64,000 bases of DNA from SURF-21 sp964510515 (GCA_964510515.1 CAZEAU010000002.1:62001-126000), one strand, 5' to 3'. Shown: positions 10,247-22,370, counted from the first letter of the stretch. The notes: a model not told the origin generated them from the letters alone. Program-made: numbers and translations.

Positions 10247-11632
10247 CAGGAGTTTCCGAGTTAACGACCTAGCTTCCCCATAAAACCCCAGCATAATGGC
10301 CATTCCCAGGCCCCCGAAAACATAAGACCCCACTGATAACAGTAATCAGCTAGGATAAAAGACCATGTAGAAGCATAGATATGGCAAATATTGTGCTTGA
10401 CGTGTAAGACCCGGCAAGATTTATTGTGTACATGGCTCACTTCCACGTAAAGAAGAAGAAGGGAAGACCCTATCTGTACGTGCGGGAGATCGCCAGGGTA
10501 GACGGAAGGCCCAAGGTGGTCTCCCAGGTGTATGTGGGCTCCCCCGAGAAGGTGGCTGCCATGGCCCGCGGCGAGCTGGGAAGAGGAGGTCAAGCTCCGA
10601 GTAGAGGAGTTCGGGGCGCTCTTTGCCGCCAACCTCATGGACGAGGGTGTAGATCTCGCAGGCATAGTGGATGCCGTCGTGGGGAGGGGCGATAAGGAGA
10701 AAGGCCCTACGGTGGGAGAGTACTTCCTCTACGCGGTTCTCAACCGCATGGTGGAGGCGAGACCGAAGCGCGCCCTCCCGGAATGGTACGGGCGTACTGC
10801 GGTGCAGCAGATAAGGCCCGTGGACATCTCTGTGCTTTCCAGCCGGCGCTACTGGGAGGCCTGGGAGCGGGTGGGAGAGGGCGAGCTTTCTGAGATCAGC
10901 CGGAGATTCTTTCAGAAGATAGCCGAGGCCGAGGAGCCGGCCGCCGACTGCCTGCTCTTCGATACCACCAACTACTACACCTACATGGCCACGCGTACCC
11001 CCTCGGAGCTGGCGAAGAGAGGCCGTAGCAAGGAGGGGAAGCATCACCTGCGCCAGGTGGGACTGGGGCTTATGGTGGAGCGTGATGGGGGGCTTCCCCT
11101 GTGGTGGTGCGCCTACCCCGGGAACCTGCACGACTCCCGGCTCTTTTCCCGGGTGCTTGCGGAGTTCGCACATGTGGCCGGGGGCCTTGCGGGCACCAAG
11201 GAGAGGCTCACCCTGGTCATGGACAAGGGCATGAACTCAGAGGCCAACTACGCGGTCGCGGGTGACCACCACAGGATACACTTCGTAACCACCTACTCTC
11301 TCTACTACGCACCGGACCTCGCCCGGGTCCCCCTCTCGCGCTACTCGCCCGCCGGAGCGGGGAAGAACAAGAGGCTTTCCGAGGCGGGAGTCGCCCGCAC
11401 CGCCAGAGACGTCATGGATGACATGATCCATCTCCATTCCGTGCTCTCCATCGCCGACAAGGGAAGGACGCCGGTGCGCAGGCTGGAGATGCCTGCGAAA
11501 ACCCAGGCCGAGGTCCTAAAGGCCCTGGGATACCAGGTGGACATGCGTGGGGTCTTACAGCCTTATTCCCGCTGACTCCCATCCTATGCAGGCATTTTGT
11601 AGAGAGGAATGCCGCTAACTCGGAAACTCCTG
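10247..11632 (+). mobile_element. IS1634-like insertion sequence, both ends present
   Basis: The element is 1386 bp. Terminal inverted repeats are visible: CAGGAGTTTCCGAGTTAAC at the left, and its reverse complement with one mismatch at 11614-11632. No target-site duplication is seen in the flanks. The left 640 bp are repeated almost exactly at 6643-7284. Its single gene is frameshifted and internally shortened, so the copy looks non-autonomous. Confidence 0.88.
10432..11575 (+). pseudogene. IS1634-like DDE transposase with frameshift and probable internal deletion
   Basis: The reading frame opens at ATG 10432 (MAHFHVKKKKGRPYLYVRE), shifts near 10578-10583 at the same extra A as in the other copy, and continues to 11575. 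The first catalytic Asp is in LLFDTTNYYTY and the second in LVMDKGMNSEANY. After RVPLSRYSPAGAGKNKRL the protein jumps to a tail (MHLHSVLSIADKGRTPVRRLEMP...LKALGYQ) that looks like the normal transposase C-terminus. The region expected to carry the third acidic residue is therefore missing. About 380 residues remain, against 450-550 for the family as I recall it. Confidence 0.78.
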
Positions 11633-11749
11633 GGTAAGGCTCGGCCTCGACATTTCGCGCCGCAGGCGCCAAACGCAGCGCGTGCGCCTTTTGTGGCGGC
11701 TTGGGGAGAGAGCCGTAAGTGGGCAGGCCCTCGGAGAGCCGGTATCGCC

Positions 11750-12568
11750 CTACAGGCCCACTTTCTTGAGAAAACTCTCCGGATCGTCCAGGCCGCCGAA
11801 ATAATCCCGGGGGGCGCAGACGCTGGAGACGATGGCATGGCTGGGACACATGTTGAAGCAGGCCCAGCACCCTATGCAGGCGTCGCTGAAGGTGGGAAGG
11901 TCGGCGAGGGTCACCGCCCCCACCGGGCACACCTTGACGCAGGTGCCGCAGCGCGTGCACGCCTCGGCGTCCAGGGTGCGCTTCCCCAATCCCCGCGCCA
12001 GCATGCCGCGCACCGCGAACCAGGCCAGGGGCAGGGTGGGGGTGGGCCAGAGGCGATGGGGCGCCTGCTCGACATCCAGTCCCTCCCGGAGGCGATAAGC
12101 CCGGTTGGCCATCTCCAGGGCGAAGGACTGCACCTTCCTCAGCGACTTCTTGCGCGGGAAGGAAAAGCGGTCATAGAAGAAGCGGTCGAGCTTCCTGGAG
12201 ATGGGCCAGTTGTCCGTACAGGCCAGCATGTGCGCCCCGAGCACGACCATGCCCTTTTTGCGCAGCAGGCCCGCCGTCATGCGGTGGGCCACGCCGGGCC
12301 AGCCGGAGCCGGTGGTGAAAATGAAGGCGGGGCAGCCCTCCCGGGAGGGCATGGCCTTGAGGAAACGATGGACGGGGGTCAGGGGGGCGAAGCTCTGTAC
12401 GGGGGTGGCGAAACCGTAGAGGTCGTAGCCGTCCATGTCCGGGAAGGAGATGTCGCGGTAGCGCCGCAGGGTGCAGGCATGCCCGTCCCTCTCCAGGGTG
12501 CGCTTGACGACCTCCGCCCCGAGCTCGGTGTTGCCGGTGCAGGACTCGTAGAGCATGAGTATGTTCAT
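11750..12568 (-). CDS. EFR1-family ferredoxin-flavodoxin protein
   Basis: A 272-residue fusion of an N-terminal flavodoxin-like domain and a C-terminal two-cluster ferredoxin. The FMN loop is YESCTGNTELGA near residue 7, and the second flavin region is FTTGSGWPG. Two 4Fe-4S motifs follow, CTRCGTCVKVCP and CIGCWACFNMCP, near residues 195-240. EFR1 proteins are thought to move electrons between ferredoxin and flavin in anaerobes; the partner is not known. ATG 12568 is preceded by GGAGAGGAA. The gene sits alone between the IS and the end of clpB. Confidence 0.88.
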   Translation of the reverse strand: MNILMLYESCTGNTELGAEVVKRTLERDGHACTLRRYRDISFPDMDGYDLYGFATPVQSFAPLTPVHRFLKAMPSREGCPAFIFTTGSGWPGVAHRMTAGLLRKKGMVVLGAHMLACTDNWPISRKLDRFFYDRFSFPRKKSLRKVQSFALEMANRAYRLREGLDVEQAPHRLWPTPTLPLAWFAVRGMLARGLGKRTLDAEACTRCGTCVKVCPVGAVTLADLPTFSDACIGCWACFNMCPSHAIVSSVCAPRDYFGGLDDPESFLKKVGL

Positions 12569-12636
12569 TTCCTCTCCTTATCTCCTTATCTCCATATAAG
12601 CGGCCTGCGGCCCCTTGCAACTCCCGGCGGTGGCGG

Positions 12637-12777
12637 CCCGGGGCCCGCCTCAGTCCCCGGCGGAAGCGGCGGCCGGCTCACGCGCCGCCTTCGCGTGCCC
12701 GCCTCCGGCTTGCGGCCCGGCAGCAGCGCGTCCCGGCGCCGGGGGCGGCCGCCTGCGGGAGCAGCCCGGGGCCCGCC

Positions 12778-12789
<12 letters not shown>
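12637..12789. repeat. 25-bp direct repeat, second copy overlapping the clpB stop
   Basis: CCCGGGGCCCGCCTCAGTCC plus five more bases occurs at 12637-12661 and again at 12765-12789. The second copy contains the clpB stop codon, so the 3' end of clpB is duplicated about 128 bp further downstream. The rest of the 12569-12777 gap is very GC-rich and holds no gene. Confidence 0.75.
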
Positions 12790-15393
<2,604 letters not shown>

Positions 15394-15406
15394 CCCCAAT
15401 CACCCC

Positions 15407-15844
15407 TCAAGGCCGCCGCCCTCGTTTCACTCCCGGCCCGCGCGGCGCCAGGCGCCGCAGCACCACCTCGCCGCGGGGAGCCAGGGCGATGTCGTTGCGC
15501 AGGCTCTTTCGCACCATGCGCACGCGCTCCTCGACGTCCGCCCGCGTCCCCTCCAGCTCCGCCTCCAGGGACTCCATGCGCTTGCGCATATTCTCCATGC
15601 GCGAGCGCATGTCCATGATCATCTTCACCCCGGCGAGGTTGACCCCGCTCTCCTGGGTCAACTGCTGGATGAGCCGGCAGCGCTCTATGTCCGCCTCGGA
15701 ATAGCGCCTGCGGTTGTGCACCCTTGCGGGGCTGATGAGTCCCTTGCGCTCGTAGATGCGCAGGGTCTGGGGATGCACGTCGGCCAGCCTGGCCGCGATG
15801 CTGATGACGTAAACGGGCTCCTCGCTCGTCTTCCTCTTATCCAT
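15407..15844 (-). CDS. hspR: MerR-family heat-shock repressor HspR
   Basis: HspR represses dnaK-type operons by binding HAIR inverted repeats, with DnaK as co-repressor. The 145-residue protein has the MerR winged helix at the N-terminus ([30 protein letters not shown], then [13 protein letters not shown]). A coiled-coil follows (METs and Arg/Glu heptads over residues 80-115). The C-terminal tail is basic. The start overlaps the end of dnaJ by 8 bp, a sign of translational coupling. Placement after dnaJ and before clpB matches actinobacterial gene order. A HAIR-like site is present at the dnaK promoter. Confidence 0.93.
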   Translation of the reverse strand: MDKRKTSEEPVYVISIAARLADVHPQTLRIYERKGLISPARVHNRRRYSEADIERCRLIQQLTQESGVNLAGVKMIMDMRSRMENMRKRMESLEAELEGTRADVEERVRMVRKSLRNDIALAPRGEVVLRRLAPRGPGVKRGRRP

Positions 15845-16988
15845 CCTCTACCACCTGCTCCTCCAGGAAGGCACGCGGGTCCTCCTTCTCCAGCCCCTGC
15901 AGCTTCTTCACCAGCTCCTTCTCCTTGGCCGTCATCTTCTTGGGGACGACGATGCGGGCGGTGACGATCATGTCGCCGTGCCCTTTTCCCTTGGGCTTGG
16001 GGGCGCCCTTGCCGCGCAGCCTGAACTTGCGGCCGTCCGAGGTGCCCGCGGGCACCCGCAGCCTCACCTTGCCATCAAGGGTAGGTATCTCCACCGTGGT
16101 GCCCAAGGCCGCCTCGGGGAAGGTTATGGGAAGGTCGAGGAGGAGATCCCTGTTCCTTCGCTTGAAATACTTATGCGGCTTGACGTGCACTTTCACGTAG
16201 AGGTCCCCCGGCGCCCCTCCCGCGGACGCGGCCTCGCCCTTGCCGGAAAAGCGCACCTTGCCGCCGTCCTTTATGCCCGCCGGGATCTTGACCCGGATGT
16301 TGCGCGGCATATCCACCGCGCCCGCCCCCCGGCAGGTCTCGCAGGGCTGCTCGATGACCGTCCCCCGCCCGCCGCAGGCGGGACACGGCCGCGAGAAGGC
16401 GAAGGGGCCCTGGTTCTGCGATACCGACCCCCGCCCGCCGCAGCTGGGACAGGTCTTGGGCAGGGTCCCGGGCTTGGCGCCGCTCCCCTTGCAGGTGGGG
16501 CAGACGGTCTTGCCGCTGACGGTGAGGGGGATGGAGACGCCGGATATGGCCTCGCCGAAGGATATGGTGACGTCGGCCTGCAGGTCGCGCCCCTTGCGCG
16601 CCTCGCGGCGCCGCCCGCCGCCCGCGCCCAGCCCGCCGAAGAGGTTGAAGATGTCCCCCAGATCGCCGAGGTCGCCGATATCTCCGGAATAGGAGTAGGA
16701 ACGCGACCCGGGAGGCGCGCCCCCGAAATCGAAACCCCCGAACCCTGGCCCCGGCCCGCCGGCGCCGGCGAACATGCCGCCGGTGTCGTACTGCTTGCGC
16801 TTCTCCGCGTTGGAGAGCACCTCGTAGGCCTCGGAGACCTCCTTGAACTTCTCCTCCGAGCCCTTGTCCCCGGGATTGGCGTCGGGGTGGTATTTGCGCG
16901 CGAGCTTACGGTAGGCGTCCTTTATCTCCTTGTCCGACGCCTTCTTGCCGACTCCCAATGTCTTGTAATAATCGTTCGTCCCGTTCAC
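15837..16988 (-). CDS. dnaJ: Chaperone protein DnaJ (type I)
   Basis: DnaJ stimulates DnaK ATP hydrolysis and delivers substrates. The roughly 383-residue protein has a J domain with the HPD motif (RKYHPDANP), a Gly/Phe-rich linker, four zinc-binding repeats ([32 protein letters not shown]) and the C-terminal substrate domain. All four zinc repeats are intact, which makes it type I. GTG 16988 has a GAGG nine bases upstream; an in-frame TTG at 16994 is the alternative. The last 8 bp overlap hspR. It lies 247 bp after grpE in the dnaK cluster. Confidence 0.96.
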   Translation of the reverse strand: MNGTNDYYKTLGVGKKASDKEIKDAYRKLARKYHPDANPGDKGSEEKFKEVSEAYEVLSNAEKRKQYDTGGMFAGAGGPGPGFGGFDFGGAPPGSRSYSYSGDIGDLGDLGDIFNLFGGLGAGGGRRREARKGRDLQADVTISFGEAISGVSIPLTVSGKTVCPTCKGSGAKPGTLPKTCPSCGGRGSVSQNQGPFAFSRPCPACGGRGTVIEQPCETCRGAGAVDMPRNIRVKIPAGIKDGGKVRFSGKGEAASAGGAPGDLYVKVHVKPHKYFKRRNRDLLLDLPITFPEAALGTTVEIPTLDGKVRLRVPAGTSDGRKFRLRGKGAPKPKGKGHGDMIVTARIVVPKKMTAKEKELVKKLQGLEKEDPRAFLEEQVVEDG

Positions 16989-17123
16989 CTGCAACCGCCT
17001 CTTTACATCTTATATCTCTCCCCCGCCCCGCCCCTTGCCCCGCATGCCGGGCCGCCGCCGCCGCTTCAGGGCCGCGGGCGGGGGAGGTCGGGAGCTGCCC
17101 CCGCGCGCCCGGCTGCGCGGGCC

Positions 17124-17224
17124 GCGGGCCTCCGCCCGCCGCGCGCGGGGCACACGGTGGGGGCATTATATATCTGTTCCCCCTCCAGGGGCGGGCCTCC
17201 GCCCGCCGCGCGCGGGGCACACGG
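17124..17224. repeat. 34-bp direct repeat pair between grpE and dnaJ
   Basis: A 34-bp unit beginning GCGGGCCTCCGCCCGCCGCG lies at 17124-17157 and 17191-17224, a period of 67 bp. The unit contains a GGCGGGC-type stem. The spacer holds CATTATATATCTG, similar to the ATATATATCTG spacer in the array at 36.4 kb. The 16989-17235 gap contains no gene. Confidence 0.75.
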
Positions 17225-17235
17225 GCGCGGCGGCG

Positions 17236-17817
17236 TCATTCACACTTGCTCACCGTCGCCCGCGCCGGGCGCAGCAGGGATCCCTTGTACCTGTACCCCT
17301 TCTGATGCACCTCGACCACGGTCTCGTCCTCGTGGTCGTCGCTGACCACGGCCATCATGGCCTCGCACACCTCGGGGTCGAAACGGTGCCCCTGGGGGTT
17401 TATCTCCTCCAGGCCCTCCCGACCCAAGAGCTCCATGAACTGCTCGTACACCATGCGCACGCCCTGAGCCAGCTTGTCGTCATGGCCCTCGGCGGCCTGC
17501 AGGGCCAGCTCGAGGTTGTCTATAACCGAGAGCAGCGCTGCCACCATGGCGCGGTTGGCATGCTCCACGATGCGGGTCTGCTCGCGCACCATCCTCTTGC
17601 GGTAGTTCTCCAGTTCCGCCTTCTGCCTCTGGGCGTCGTCGAGATATTCGTCGGCCCGGGCGCGCGCCTGCTCCAGGCGGGCCTCGAGGTCGATCACGGC
17701 GTCCTCGAGATCCTTTTTTGTCAGGGAGTGCAGCTTGCGCCGCCGCGCCGCCGCGGCGTCAGGCGCCGCGGGCCCCTTGGGCCTCTTCTCCTTGGCTCCT
17801 CTTTTGTCCTCGCTCAT
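17236..17817 (-). CDS. grpE: Nucleotide exchange factor GrpE
   Basis: GrpE releases ADP from DnaK. The 193-residue protein has a basic, low-complexity N-terminus, a long helical dimerisation segment (DLEARLEQARARADEYLDDAQRQKAELENYRKRM) and the C-terminal beta domain with FDPEVCEAM and GYRYKGSLLRPARVTVSK-type residues. These match the GrpE signature. It sits between hsp20 and dnaJ, all on the minus strand. A purine-rich AGGTGAAG lies upstream of the start. Confidence 0.95.
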   Translation of the reverse strand: MSEDKRGAKEKRPKGPAAPDAAAARRRKLHSLTKKDLEDAVIDLEARLEQARARADEYLDDAQRQKAELENYRKRMVREQTRIVEHANRAMVAALLSVIDNLELALQAAEGHDDKLAQGVRMVYEQFMELLGREGLEEINPQGHRFDPEVCEAMMAVVSDDHEDETVVEVHQKGYRYKGSLLRPARATVSKCE

Positions 17818-17921
17818 CCATCTTCACCTCTCGTCCTCTCCCCCCTCCGCTTTCCGCTCCGCATGCCTGGGGGCTGGTCTCCCGCGGCCAGCCCCCTCGC
17901 ATTTTCCACCGGGCAGGAGTC

Positions 17922-18386
17922 TTATTCCTTCTCCTCCTCGACCTTGACGGGGATACGCCGCGCCGCGGCCTCCACCGCCTTGGGCAGGACGATGCTGAGC
18001 ACGCCGTCCTTCACGGACGCGGTCACCTTCTCCTCCTCCACCTTGCGCGGCAGGGGGATGCTGCGCTCGAAGCGCCCGTAGGCCCGCTCCATGCGGTGAT
18101 AATCCTCCCCCTTGACCTCGCCGGCGAACTTGCGCTCGCCCCTTACGCGCAGGATGTCTTCCTCCAGGGATATCTCGATATCCCGGGCCTCCATGCCCGG
18201 GAGCTCCACCTCCACGGTGATGCTCTCCGCGCTCTCGTGCACGTCCAGCGCGGGCGCCCAGGAGGCCGCGGCCTCCACCGCCACCGGCGCATCCGCCCCG
18301 CGGAGGAAGCTGCGGCGGAAGAGGCTGTTGACCTCGTCCTGCAGGCTCATCAGGTCACGGAACGGATCCCATCTCACGATAGCCAT
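17922..18386 (-). CDS. Small heat-shock protein, Hsp20/alpha-crystallin family
   Basis: A 154-residue holdase chaperone. After an N-terminal arm (WDPFRDLMSLQDEVNSLF, typical of Hsp20) comes the alpha-crystallin domain from about residue 45 to 140. It contains the family motif GVLSIVLPK and the characteristic YGRFERSIPLP. A short tail ends with the I-x-V type motif (RIPVKVEEE). It lies between dnaK and grpE in the same orientation, an unusual insertion for this cluster. HspR control along with the rest is likely. Confidence 0.94.
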   Translation of the reverse strand: MAIVRWDPFRDLMSLQDEVNSLFRRSFLRGADAPVAVEAAASWAPALDVHESAESITVEVELPGMEARDIEISLEEDILRVRGERKFAGEVKGEDYHRMERAYGRFERSIPLPRKVEEEKVTASVKDGVLSIVLPKAVEAAARRIPVKVEEEKE

Positions 18387-18450
18387 GCTCCCTCACTCCT
18401 TTCTTTTCCCAGGGTGCGCCGCCGCGCCTCCCCTGTCCTGTCCTCTGCGC

Positions 18451-20289
18451 TTACATCTCCTCGAATTCCGCCTCGTCGATGACCTCTCCCTCGGCCTCCT
18501 CGGTGGCGCCGTAGCTGCCGTCGCCCTCGGGCCCCATGTGGGGCGCCTCGGTGCTGGCCTGCGCATACATGTGCTCGGCCAGCTTGTAGGAAGCCTGGGT
18601 GAGTATCTCCGCCTTGCGCCGGATGTCGTCGGTGTCGGAGCCCTTGAGGGCCTCCCTGACCTCCTCCAGCGCCGTCTCTATGGCCTTGCGGTCGTCGGGC
18701 GAGACCTGGTCGCCCAGCTCGTGCAGGCTCTTCTCCGTGGTGTAAACCAGGCTGTCGGCGTTGTTGCGCACCTCCGCCTCCTCGCGCCTGCGGCGGTCCT
18801 CCTCGGCATGGGCCCCGGCGTCCTTGACCATCTTCTCGATCTCCTCCTCGCTGAGGCCGCTGGAGGCGGTGATGGTTATCTTCTGCTCGTTGCCCGTGGC
18901 CATGTCCTTGGCCGAGACGTGCAGGATGCCGTCGGCGTCGATGTCGAAGGCCACCTCTACCTGGGGGACGCCGCGCGGTGCGGGCGGGATGCCCACGAGG
19001 TTGAAGTTGCCGATGAGCTTGTTGTAGGCCGCCATCTCCCTCTCGCCCTGATAGACCTTGATGTCCACGCTGGTCTGCCCGTCCGCGGCGGTGGTGAAGG
19101 TCTCGCTCTTGCGGGTGGGGATGGTGGTATTGCGCTCGATGAGCTTGGTGAACACGCCGCCCAGGGTCTCGATGCCCAGGGAGAGGGGGGTCACGTCCAG
19201 CAAGAGGACGTCCTTGACCTCGCCCTTGAGCACGCCGGCCTGTATGGCGGCGCCCATGGCCACCACCTCGTCGGGGTTGATGCCCTTATGGGGCTCCTTG
19301 CCGCCGCTGAGCTTGCGCACCATCTCCTGCACCATGGGCATGCGCGTGGAGCCTCCCACCAGGATGACGTGGTCGATCTGCTTGGGGTCCAAATTGGCGT
19401 CCTTGAGGGCGCGCTTGAAGGGCCCCACGCATTTCTCCAACAGGTCCGCGGTCATCTTCTCGAAATCCGCGCGGGACAGCGTCATGTCCAGGTGCAGCGG
19501 CCCGTCCGGCGTCGCGGTGACGAAGGGCAGGTTGATATTGGTGGAGGTGGTGGTGGAGAGCTCTATCTTGGCCTTCTCCGCCGCCTCCTTGAGCCTCTGC
19601 ATGGCCATCTTGTCCTCGCGCAGGTCGACGCCGTTCTTGCCCTTGAAGTCCTCGGCCATCCAGTCGATGATGCGCTGGTCCCAGTCGTCGCCCCCCAGCT
19701 GGGTGTTGCCGGCGGTTGACTTCACCTCGAAGACGCCCTCGCCGATGTCCAGGATGGAGACGTCGAAGGTGCCGCCGCCCAGGTCGAAGACGAGTATGGT
19801 CTGCTCGGCCTCCTTATCGAGGCCGTAGGCCAGCGATGAAGCCGTGGGCTCGTTGATGATGCGCAGCACGTTGAGCCCGGCGATGCGCCCGGCCTCCTTG
19901 GTGGCGGTACGCTGGGAGTCGTTGAAATAGGCGGGCACGGTGACCACGGCGTCGGTGATCTTCTCGCCCAGGTATTCCTCCGCGTCGGCCTTGAGCTTCT
20001 GCAGCACCTTGGCGGAGATCTCCTGGGGGCTGTATTCGCCGTCCCCGAGCTTCATCTTCTCCACCGTCCCCATCTTGCGCTTGATGGAGGCCACGGTGTT
20101 GTCCGGGTTGGTCACCGCCTGGCGCTTGGCCACCTGGCCCACCAGCCACTCCCCCGTCTTGGACATGGCGACCACCGAGGGGGTGGTCCTGCCGCCTTCG
20201 CTGTTGGGTATGACGACGGGCTCGCCGCCCTCAAGGACGGCGACCACGGAGTTGGTGGTGCCCAGGTCGATACCTACTGTTTTCGCCAT
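18451..20289 (-). CDS. dnaK: Chaperone protein DnaK (Hsp70)
   Basis: DnaK is the ATP-driven Hsp70 chaperone and, in actinomycetes, the co-repressor of HspR. The 612-residue protein begins with [11 protein letters not shown] and has the other two Hsp70 signatures ([16 protein letters not shown] and [11 protein letters not shown]), the hydrophobic linker [14 protein letters not shown] and a helical lid. It ends with an acidic tail. It is slightly shorter in the N-terminal domain than E. coli DnaK, as usual for Gram-positive forms. The start has AAGGAGG upstream. It is the first gene of the cluster, with a well-formed promoter about 65 bp before it. Confidence 0.98.
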   Translation of the reverse strand: MAKTVGIDLGTTNSVVAVLEGGEPVVIPNSEGGRTTPSVVAMSKTGEWLVGQVAKRQAVTNPDNTVASIKRKMGTVEKMKLGDGEYSPQEISAKVLQKLKADAEEYLGEKITDAVVTVPAYFNDSQRTATKEAGRIAGLNVLRIINEPTASSLAYGLDKEAEQTILVFDLGGGTFDVSILDIGEGVFEVKSTAGNTQLGGDDWDQRIIDWMAEDFKGKNGVDLREDKMAMQRLKEAAEKAKIELSTTTSTNINLPFVTATPDGPLHLDMTLSRADFEKMTADLLEKCVGPFKRALKDANLDPKQIDHVILVGGSTRMPMVQEMVRKLSGGKEPHKGINPDEVVAMGAAIQAGVLKGEVKDVLLLDVTPLSLGIETLGGVFTKLIERNTTIPTRKSETFTTAADGQTSVDIKVYQGEREMAAYNKLIGNFNLVGIPPAPRGVPQVEVAFDIDADGILHVSAKDMATGNEQKITITASSGLSEEEIEKMVKDAGAHAEEDRRRREEAEVRNNADSLVYTTEKSLHELGDQVSPDDRKAIETALEEVREALKGSDTDDIRRKAEILTQASYKLAEHMYAQASTEAPHMGPEGDGSYGATEEAEGEVIDEAEFEEM

Positions 20290-20321
20290 TTCTCTCTTCC
20301 TCCTTCATGTAAAAAATATGC

Positions 20322-20338
20322 TCGCACACGTGGTGCGA
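20322..20338 (-). promoter_or_regulatory. Short hairpin in the dnaK 5' leader
   Basis: TCGCAC and GTGCGA pair perfectly around a five-base loop, inside the predicted dnaK leader between the transcription start and the SD. It might act as an RNA thermosensor or a stabilising stem. This is an inference from pairing only. Confidence 0.35.
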
Positions 20339-20354
20339 AGTTCAGTCCTTAATT

Positions 20355-20384
20355 AATATAACTCTTGATAGTCCCATTGTCAAG
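20355..20384 (-). promoter_or_regulatory. dnaK-cluster sigma-70-type promoter overlapped by a HAIR-like HspR operator
   Basis: On the minus strand TTGACA (20378-20383) and TATATT (20355-20360) are 17 bp apart. The inverted repeat CTTGA-N11-TCAAG (20364-20384) covers the -35 box and the spacer. The HAIR consensus is CTTGAGT-N7-ACTCAAG, which has the same 11-bp distance between the CTTGA and TCAAG halves. The inner GT/AC pair is not conserved here, so this is a variant site. HspR is encoded in the same cluster. Confidence 0.75.
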
Positions 20385-20508
20385 ATAGTTTATAACATGA
20401 CTATAGGGCAATATTATACCCACCTTGAGCTGGGGATATACATTGAAAGAATCCGGCTGCGCGCCAGGAAAAAGCACGCCGAAAACCTTCGGGGCGGCCT
20501 TGCATGCG

Positions 20509-21426
20509 TCAATCGACGAGGGCGTTCACCCCGTAGACGAAGTAGAAGACGAGCATGGCGAGGATGGGATAGACGAGCAGGCCCGCGTTGAAGCGGATAT
20601 GCGGGGGCCGCCACAGGAGGCGCATGCCCGCGGTGAAGACGATGGCCCCGGGATAGGCCAGGACGACGAAGAGCTTGAATATGCCCGGCGCCGGGCGCAT
20701 GAGGCTGATAACGACCACCGGCAGCATGAGCGCGCACATGGGGAGCATGGCGTCGATGGTGCGCTTGGCGCCGAAGACCACCCCGGAGGTACGGTAGCCC
20801 GCCGCCGCGTCGAAGGGGACATCGTTGGCCATGCTGGGCATGTAGAGGGTGGCCGAGAAAAGGAAGCCGAAGACCAGGGGCCAGGCCGGCGGCCAGGTGG
20901 CGGGGTTGACCGCCTTCCACCCGGCGATGAGCAGGACCACCGCGCCCACCCCGTTGGTGACGATGTCCAGCACGGGCAGGTTCTTGAAATGAAACCAGGG
21001 GTGGGAATAGAGGACGCCGAGGATGAGCACCGAGGCGAGCATGAAGATGGTGAACTGCAGGTTGACCAGGAGCGAGAAGCCGATGCAGCCCAGGCCGGAC
21101 AGGGTGAAGAGCAGCGCCGTCTCCAGCCTGCCCATATCGCCGGTGGCGAAAGGCTGATCGGACATGTGCAGGTCGCCCTTGTACATGTCGTTGTGCAGGC
21201 GGTCGGATTCCACGTCGGCATAGAAGTTGAGCGAGCTGGAGAAGAAAGACCCGCAGAGGAAAGCCAGGTACATGAAGGCTATCTCGTGCCCCGCCATGTT
21301 CCCCCCGGCGGCCGCGGAGACGGCGAACCCCAGGGTGGTGGGGAAGATGTAGATGAACATGGTCTTGAGCCGGAAAAGGATGTAGTACTTGCGCAGGAAG
21401 GCCTCCAGGCGCGCCCTTCTATCCAT
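20509..21426 (-). CDS. UbiA-family membrane prenyltransferase
   Basis: A 305-residue polytopic protein with about eight hydrophobic segments. The first Asp-rich motif is NFYADVESDRLHND and the second region is NDVPFDAAAGYRT, both expected in the UbiA superfamily, where Mg-bound prenyl diphosphate is attached to an aromatic or other acceptor. The acceptor cannot be told from the sequence; menaquinone, heme or lipid-type products are all possible. The start at ATG 21426 has AAGGAGG five bases upstream; the longer frame upstream is not needed. It lies between dnaK and a UDG-like gene on the same strand. Confidence 0.85.
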   Translation of the reverse strand: MDRRARLEAFLRKYYILFRLKTMFIYIFPTTLGFAVSAAAGGNMAGHEIAFMYLAFLCGSFFSSSLNFYADVESDRLHNDMYKGDLHMSDQPFATGDMGRLETALLFTLSGLGCIGFSLLVNLQFTIFMLASVLILGVLYSHPWFHFKNLPVLDIVTNGVGAVVLLIAGWKAVNPATWPPAWPLVFGFLFSATLYMPSMANDVPFDAAAGYRTSGVVFGAKRTIDAMLPMCALMLPVVVISLMRPAPGIFKLFVVLAYPGAIVFTAGMRLLWRPPHIRFNAGLLVYPILAMLVFYFVYGVNALVD

Positions 21427-21594
21427 CTTGCCTCCTTTGTCCCCAGCCGTTGTCACAAGTAAAACAGAAATGTCCGGGGCCTTCAACACGGCCACGCCTC
21501 ATCGCGCAGCGGACGCGAGGGACCCCCCGGCAGGCCTCGCCACGCCCCGGGCTCGGGTGGTCGCCCCCCGCGGAATGCGCGCGCCAGGCGCCGC

Positions 21595-22212
21595 CTAAAC
21601 CCGCGCCTCCCCGCCCCCGCCGGGGAGGATGTCCTCCAGCCTGGAGAGGATGGACCAGAAGACCGCCTCCGCCTCTTTCTCCTTGGCGATGCGTGCCACG
21701 TCCAGCTCGAAGAGGAAGCGGGTCGAATGCAGCGAGGCGGTATCGCCGGCCCGCGGCTTCTCCGGCACCGCGCCCCCCAGGGCCTCGCGCAGGCACACGG
21801 CGGCGACCTTGCCGGAGATCACCGCCAGGCGCGGCCCCACGATGAGGAGCTCTTCCGCCAGGAAGGGAGCGCAGCGGCGCACCTCTCTCCTCGTCACCCG
21901 GGGCAGGCGGCAGCGCAGGGCGGTGGAGAAGTAGAGCTGCTCCTCCTCCCACCCCTGCGCGCGCATCCTCGCCACCAGGGGGTCGCGCCACGCCCCCCAA
22001 GGGTTTTCGCGCCCGGCGCCGGGCCCGGGCATCCCGGCGAGGAAGAAGAGGTCGGAGCCCATGCCGCCGCGGCCCGCGATGCCCTTCCCCCCGCCCGGGC
22101 AGGCGCGGCAGCCCGCTATGGCCCCCTCCAGGGCGCGCCGGTCGGCGAGCAGGCTGGCGCGGATCGCCGCCGCGCCCTCCGGGGCGGGCCCTGTTTCCTG
22201 CGCGCGCTCCAA
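21595..22212 (-). CDS. Degenerate uracil-DNA glycosylase superfamily protein
   Basis: The 205-residue frame has the outline of family 4/5 UDGs: an early CRAC pair, a G-rich loop (FFLAGMPGPGAGRENPWG), LYFSTALRCRLPRVTRREVRRCAPFL, then IVGPRLAVISGKVAA. The four cysteines could still hold a 4Fe-4S cluster. The usual GEAPG/GExPG motif has become AGMPG and no clear HPSP-like motif is present, so glycosylase activity is doubtful. TTG 22212 is chosen because AGGGAGG lies just upstream; the open frame extends further but lacks similarity. Low-complexity GC-rich coding in the N-terminus adds doubt about the exact start. Confidence 0.65.
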   Translation of the reverse strand: MERAQETGPAPEGAAAIRASLLADRRALEGAIAGCRACPGGGKGIAGRGGMGSDLFFLAGMPGPGAGRENPWGAWRDPLVARMRAQGWEEEQLYFSTALRCRLPRVTRREVRRCAPFLAEELLIVGPRLAVISGKVAAVCLREALGGAVPEKPRAGDTASLHSTRFLFELDVARIAKEKEAEAVFWSILSRLEDILPGGGGEARV

Positions 22213-22370
22213 AGCGTCCTCCCTGGGCCGGTCCTCGCCTCCGCGTAGATTATAAACCCCGGCGCTGCCGGGGCCCCCGCGGCGGCGAAGGGGCGGGGCG
22301 CTCACCCCTTCCGGGCGTAGCCGCGCCCCACACCATGTTGTGCCTAATATGATAATATGTCCACAAGATA

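Noticed and set aside
6643..11632. The two IS copies treated as an active composite transposon.
   Set aside because: Both copies have a broken transposase, one lacks its right end, and no target duplication is visible.
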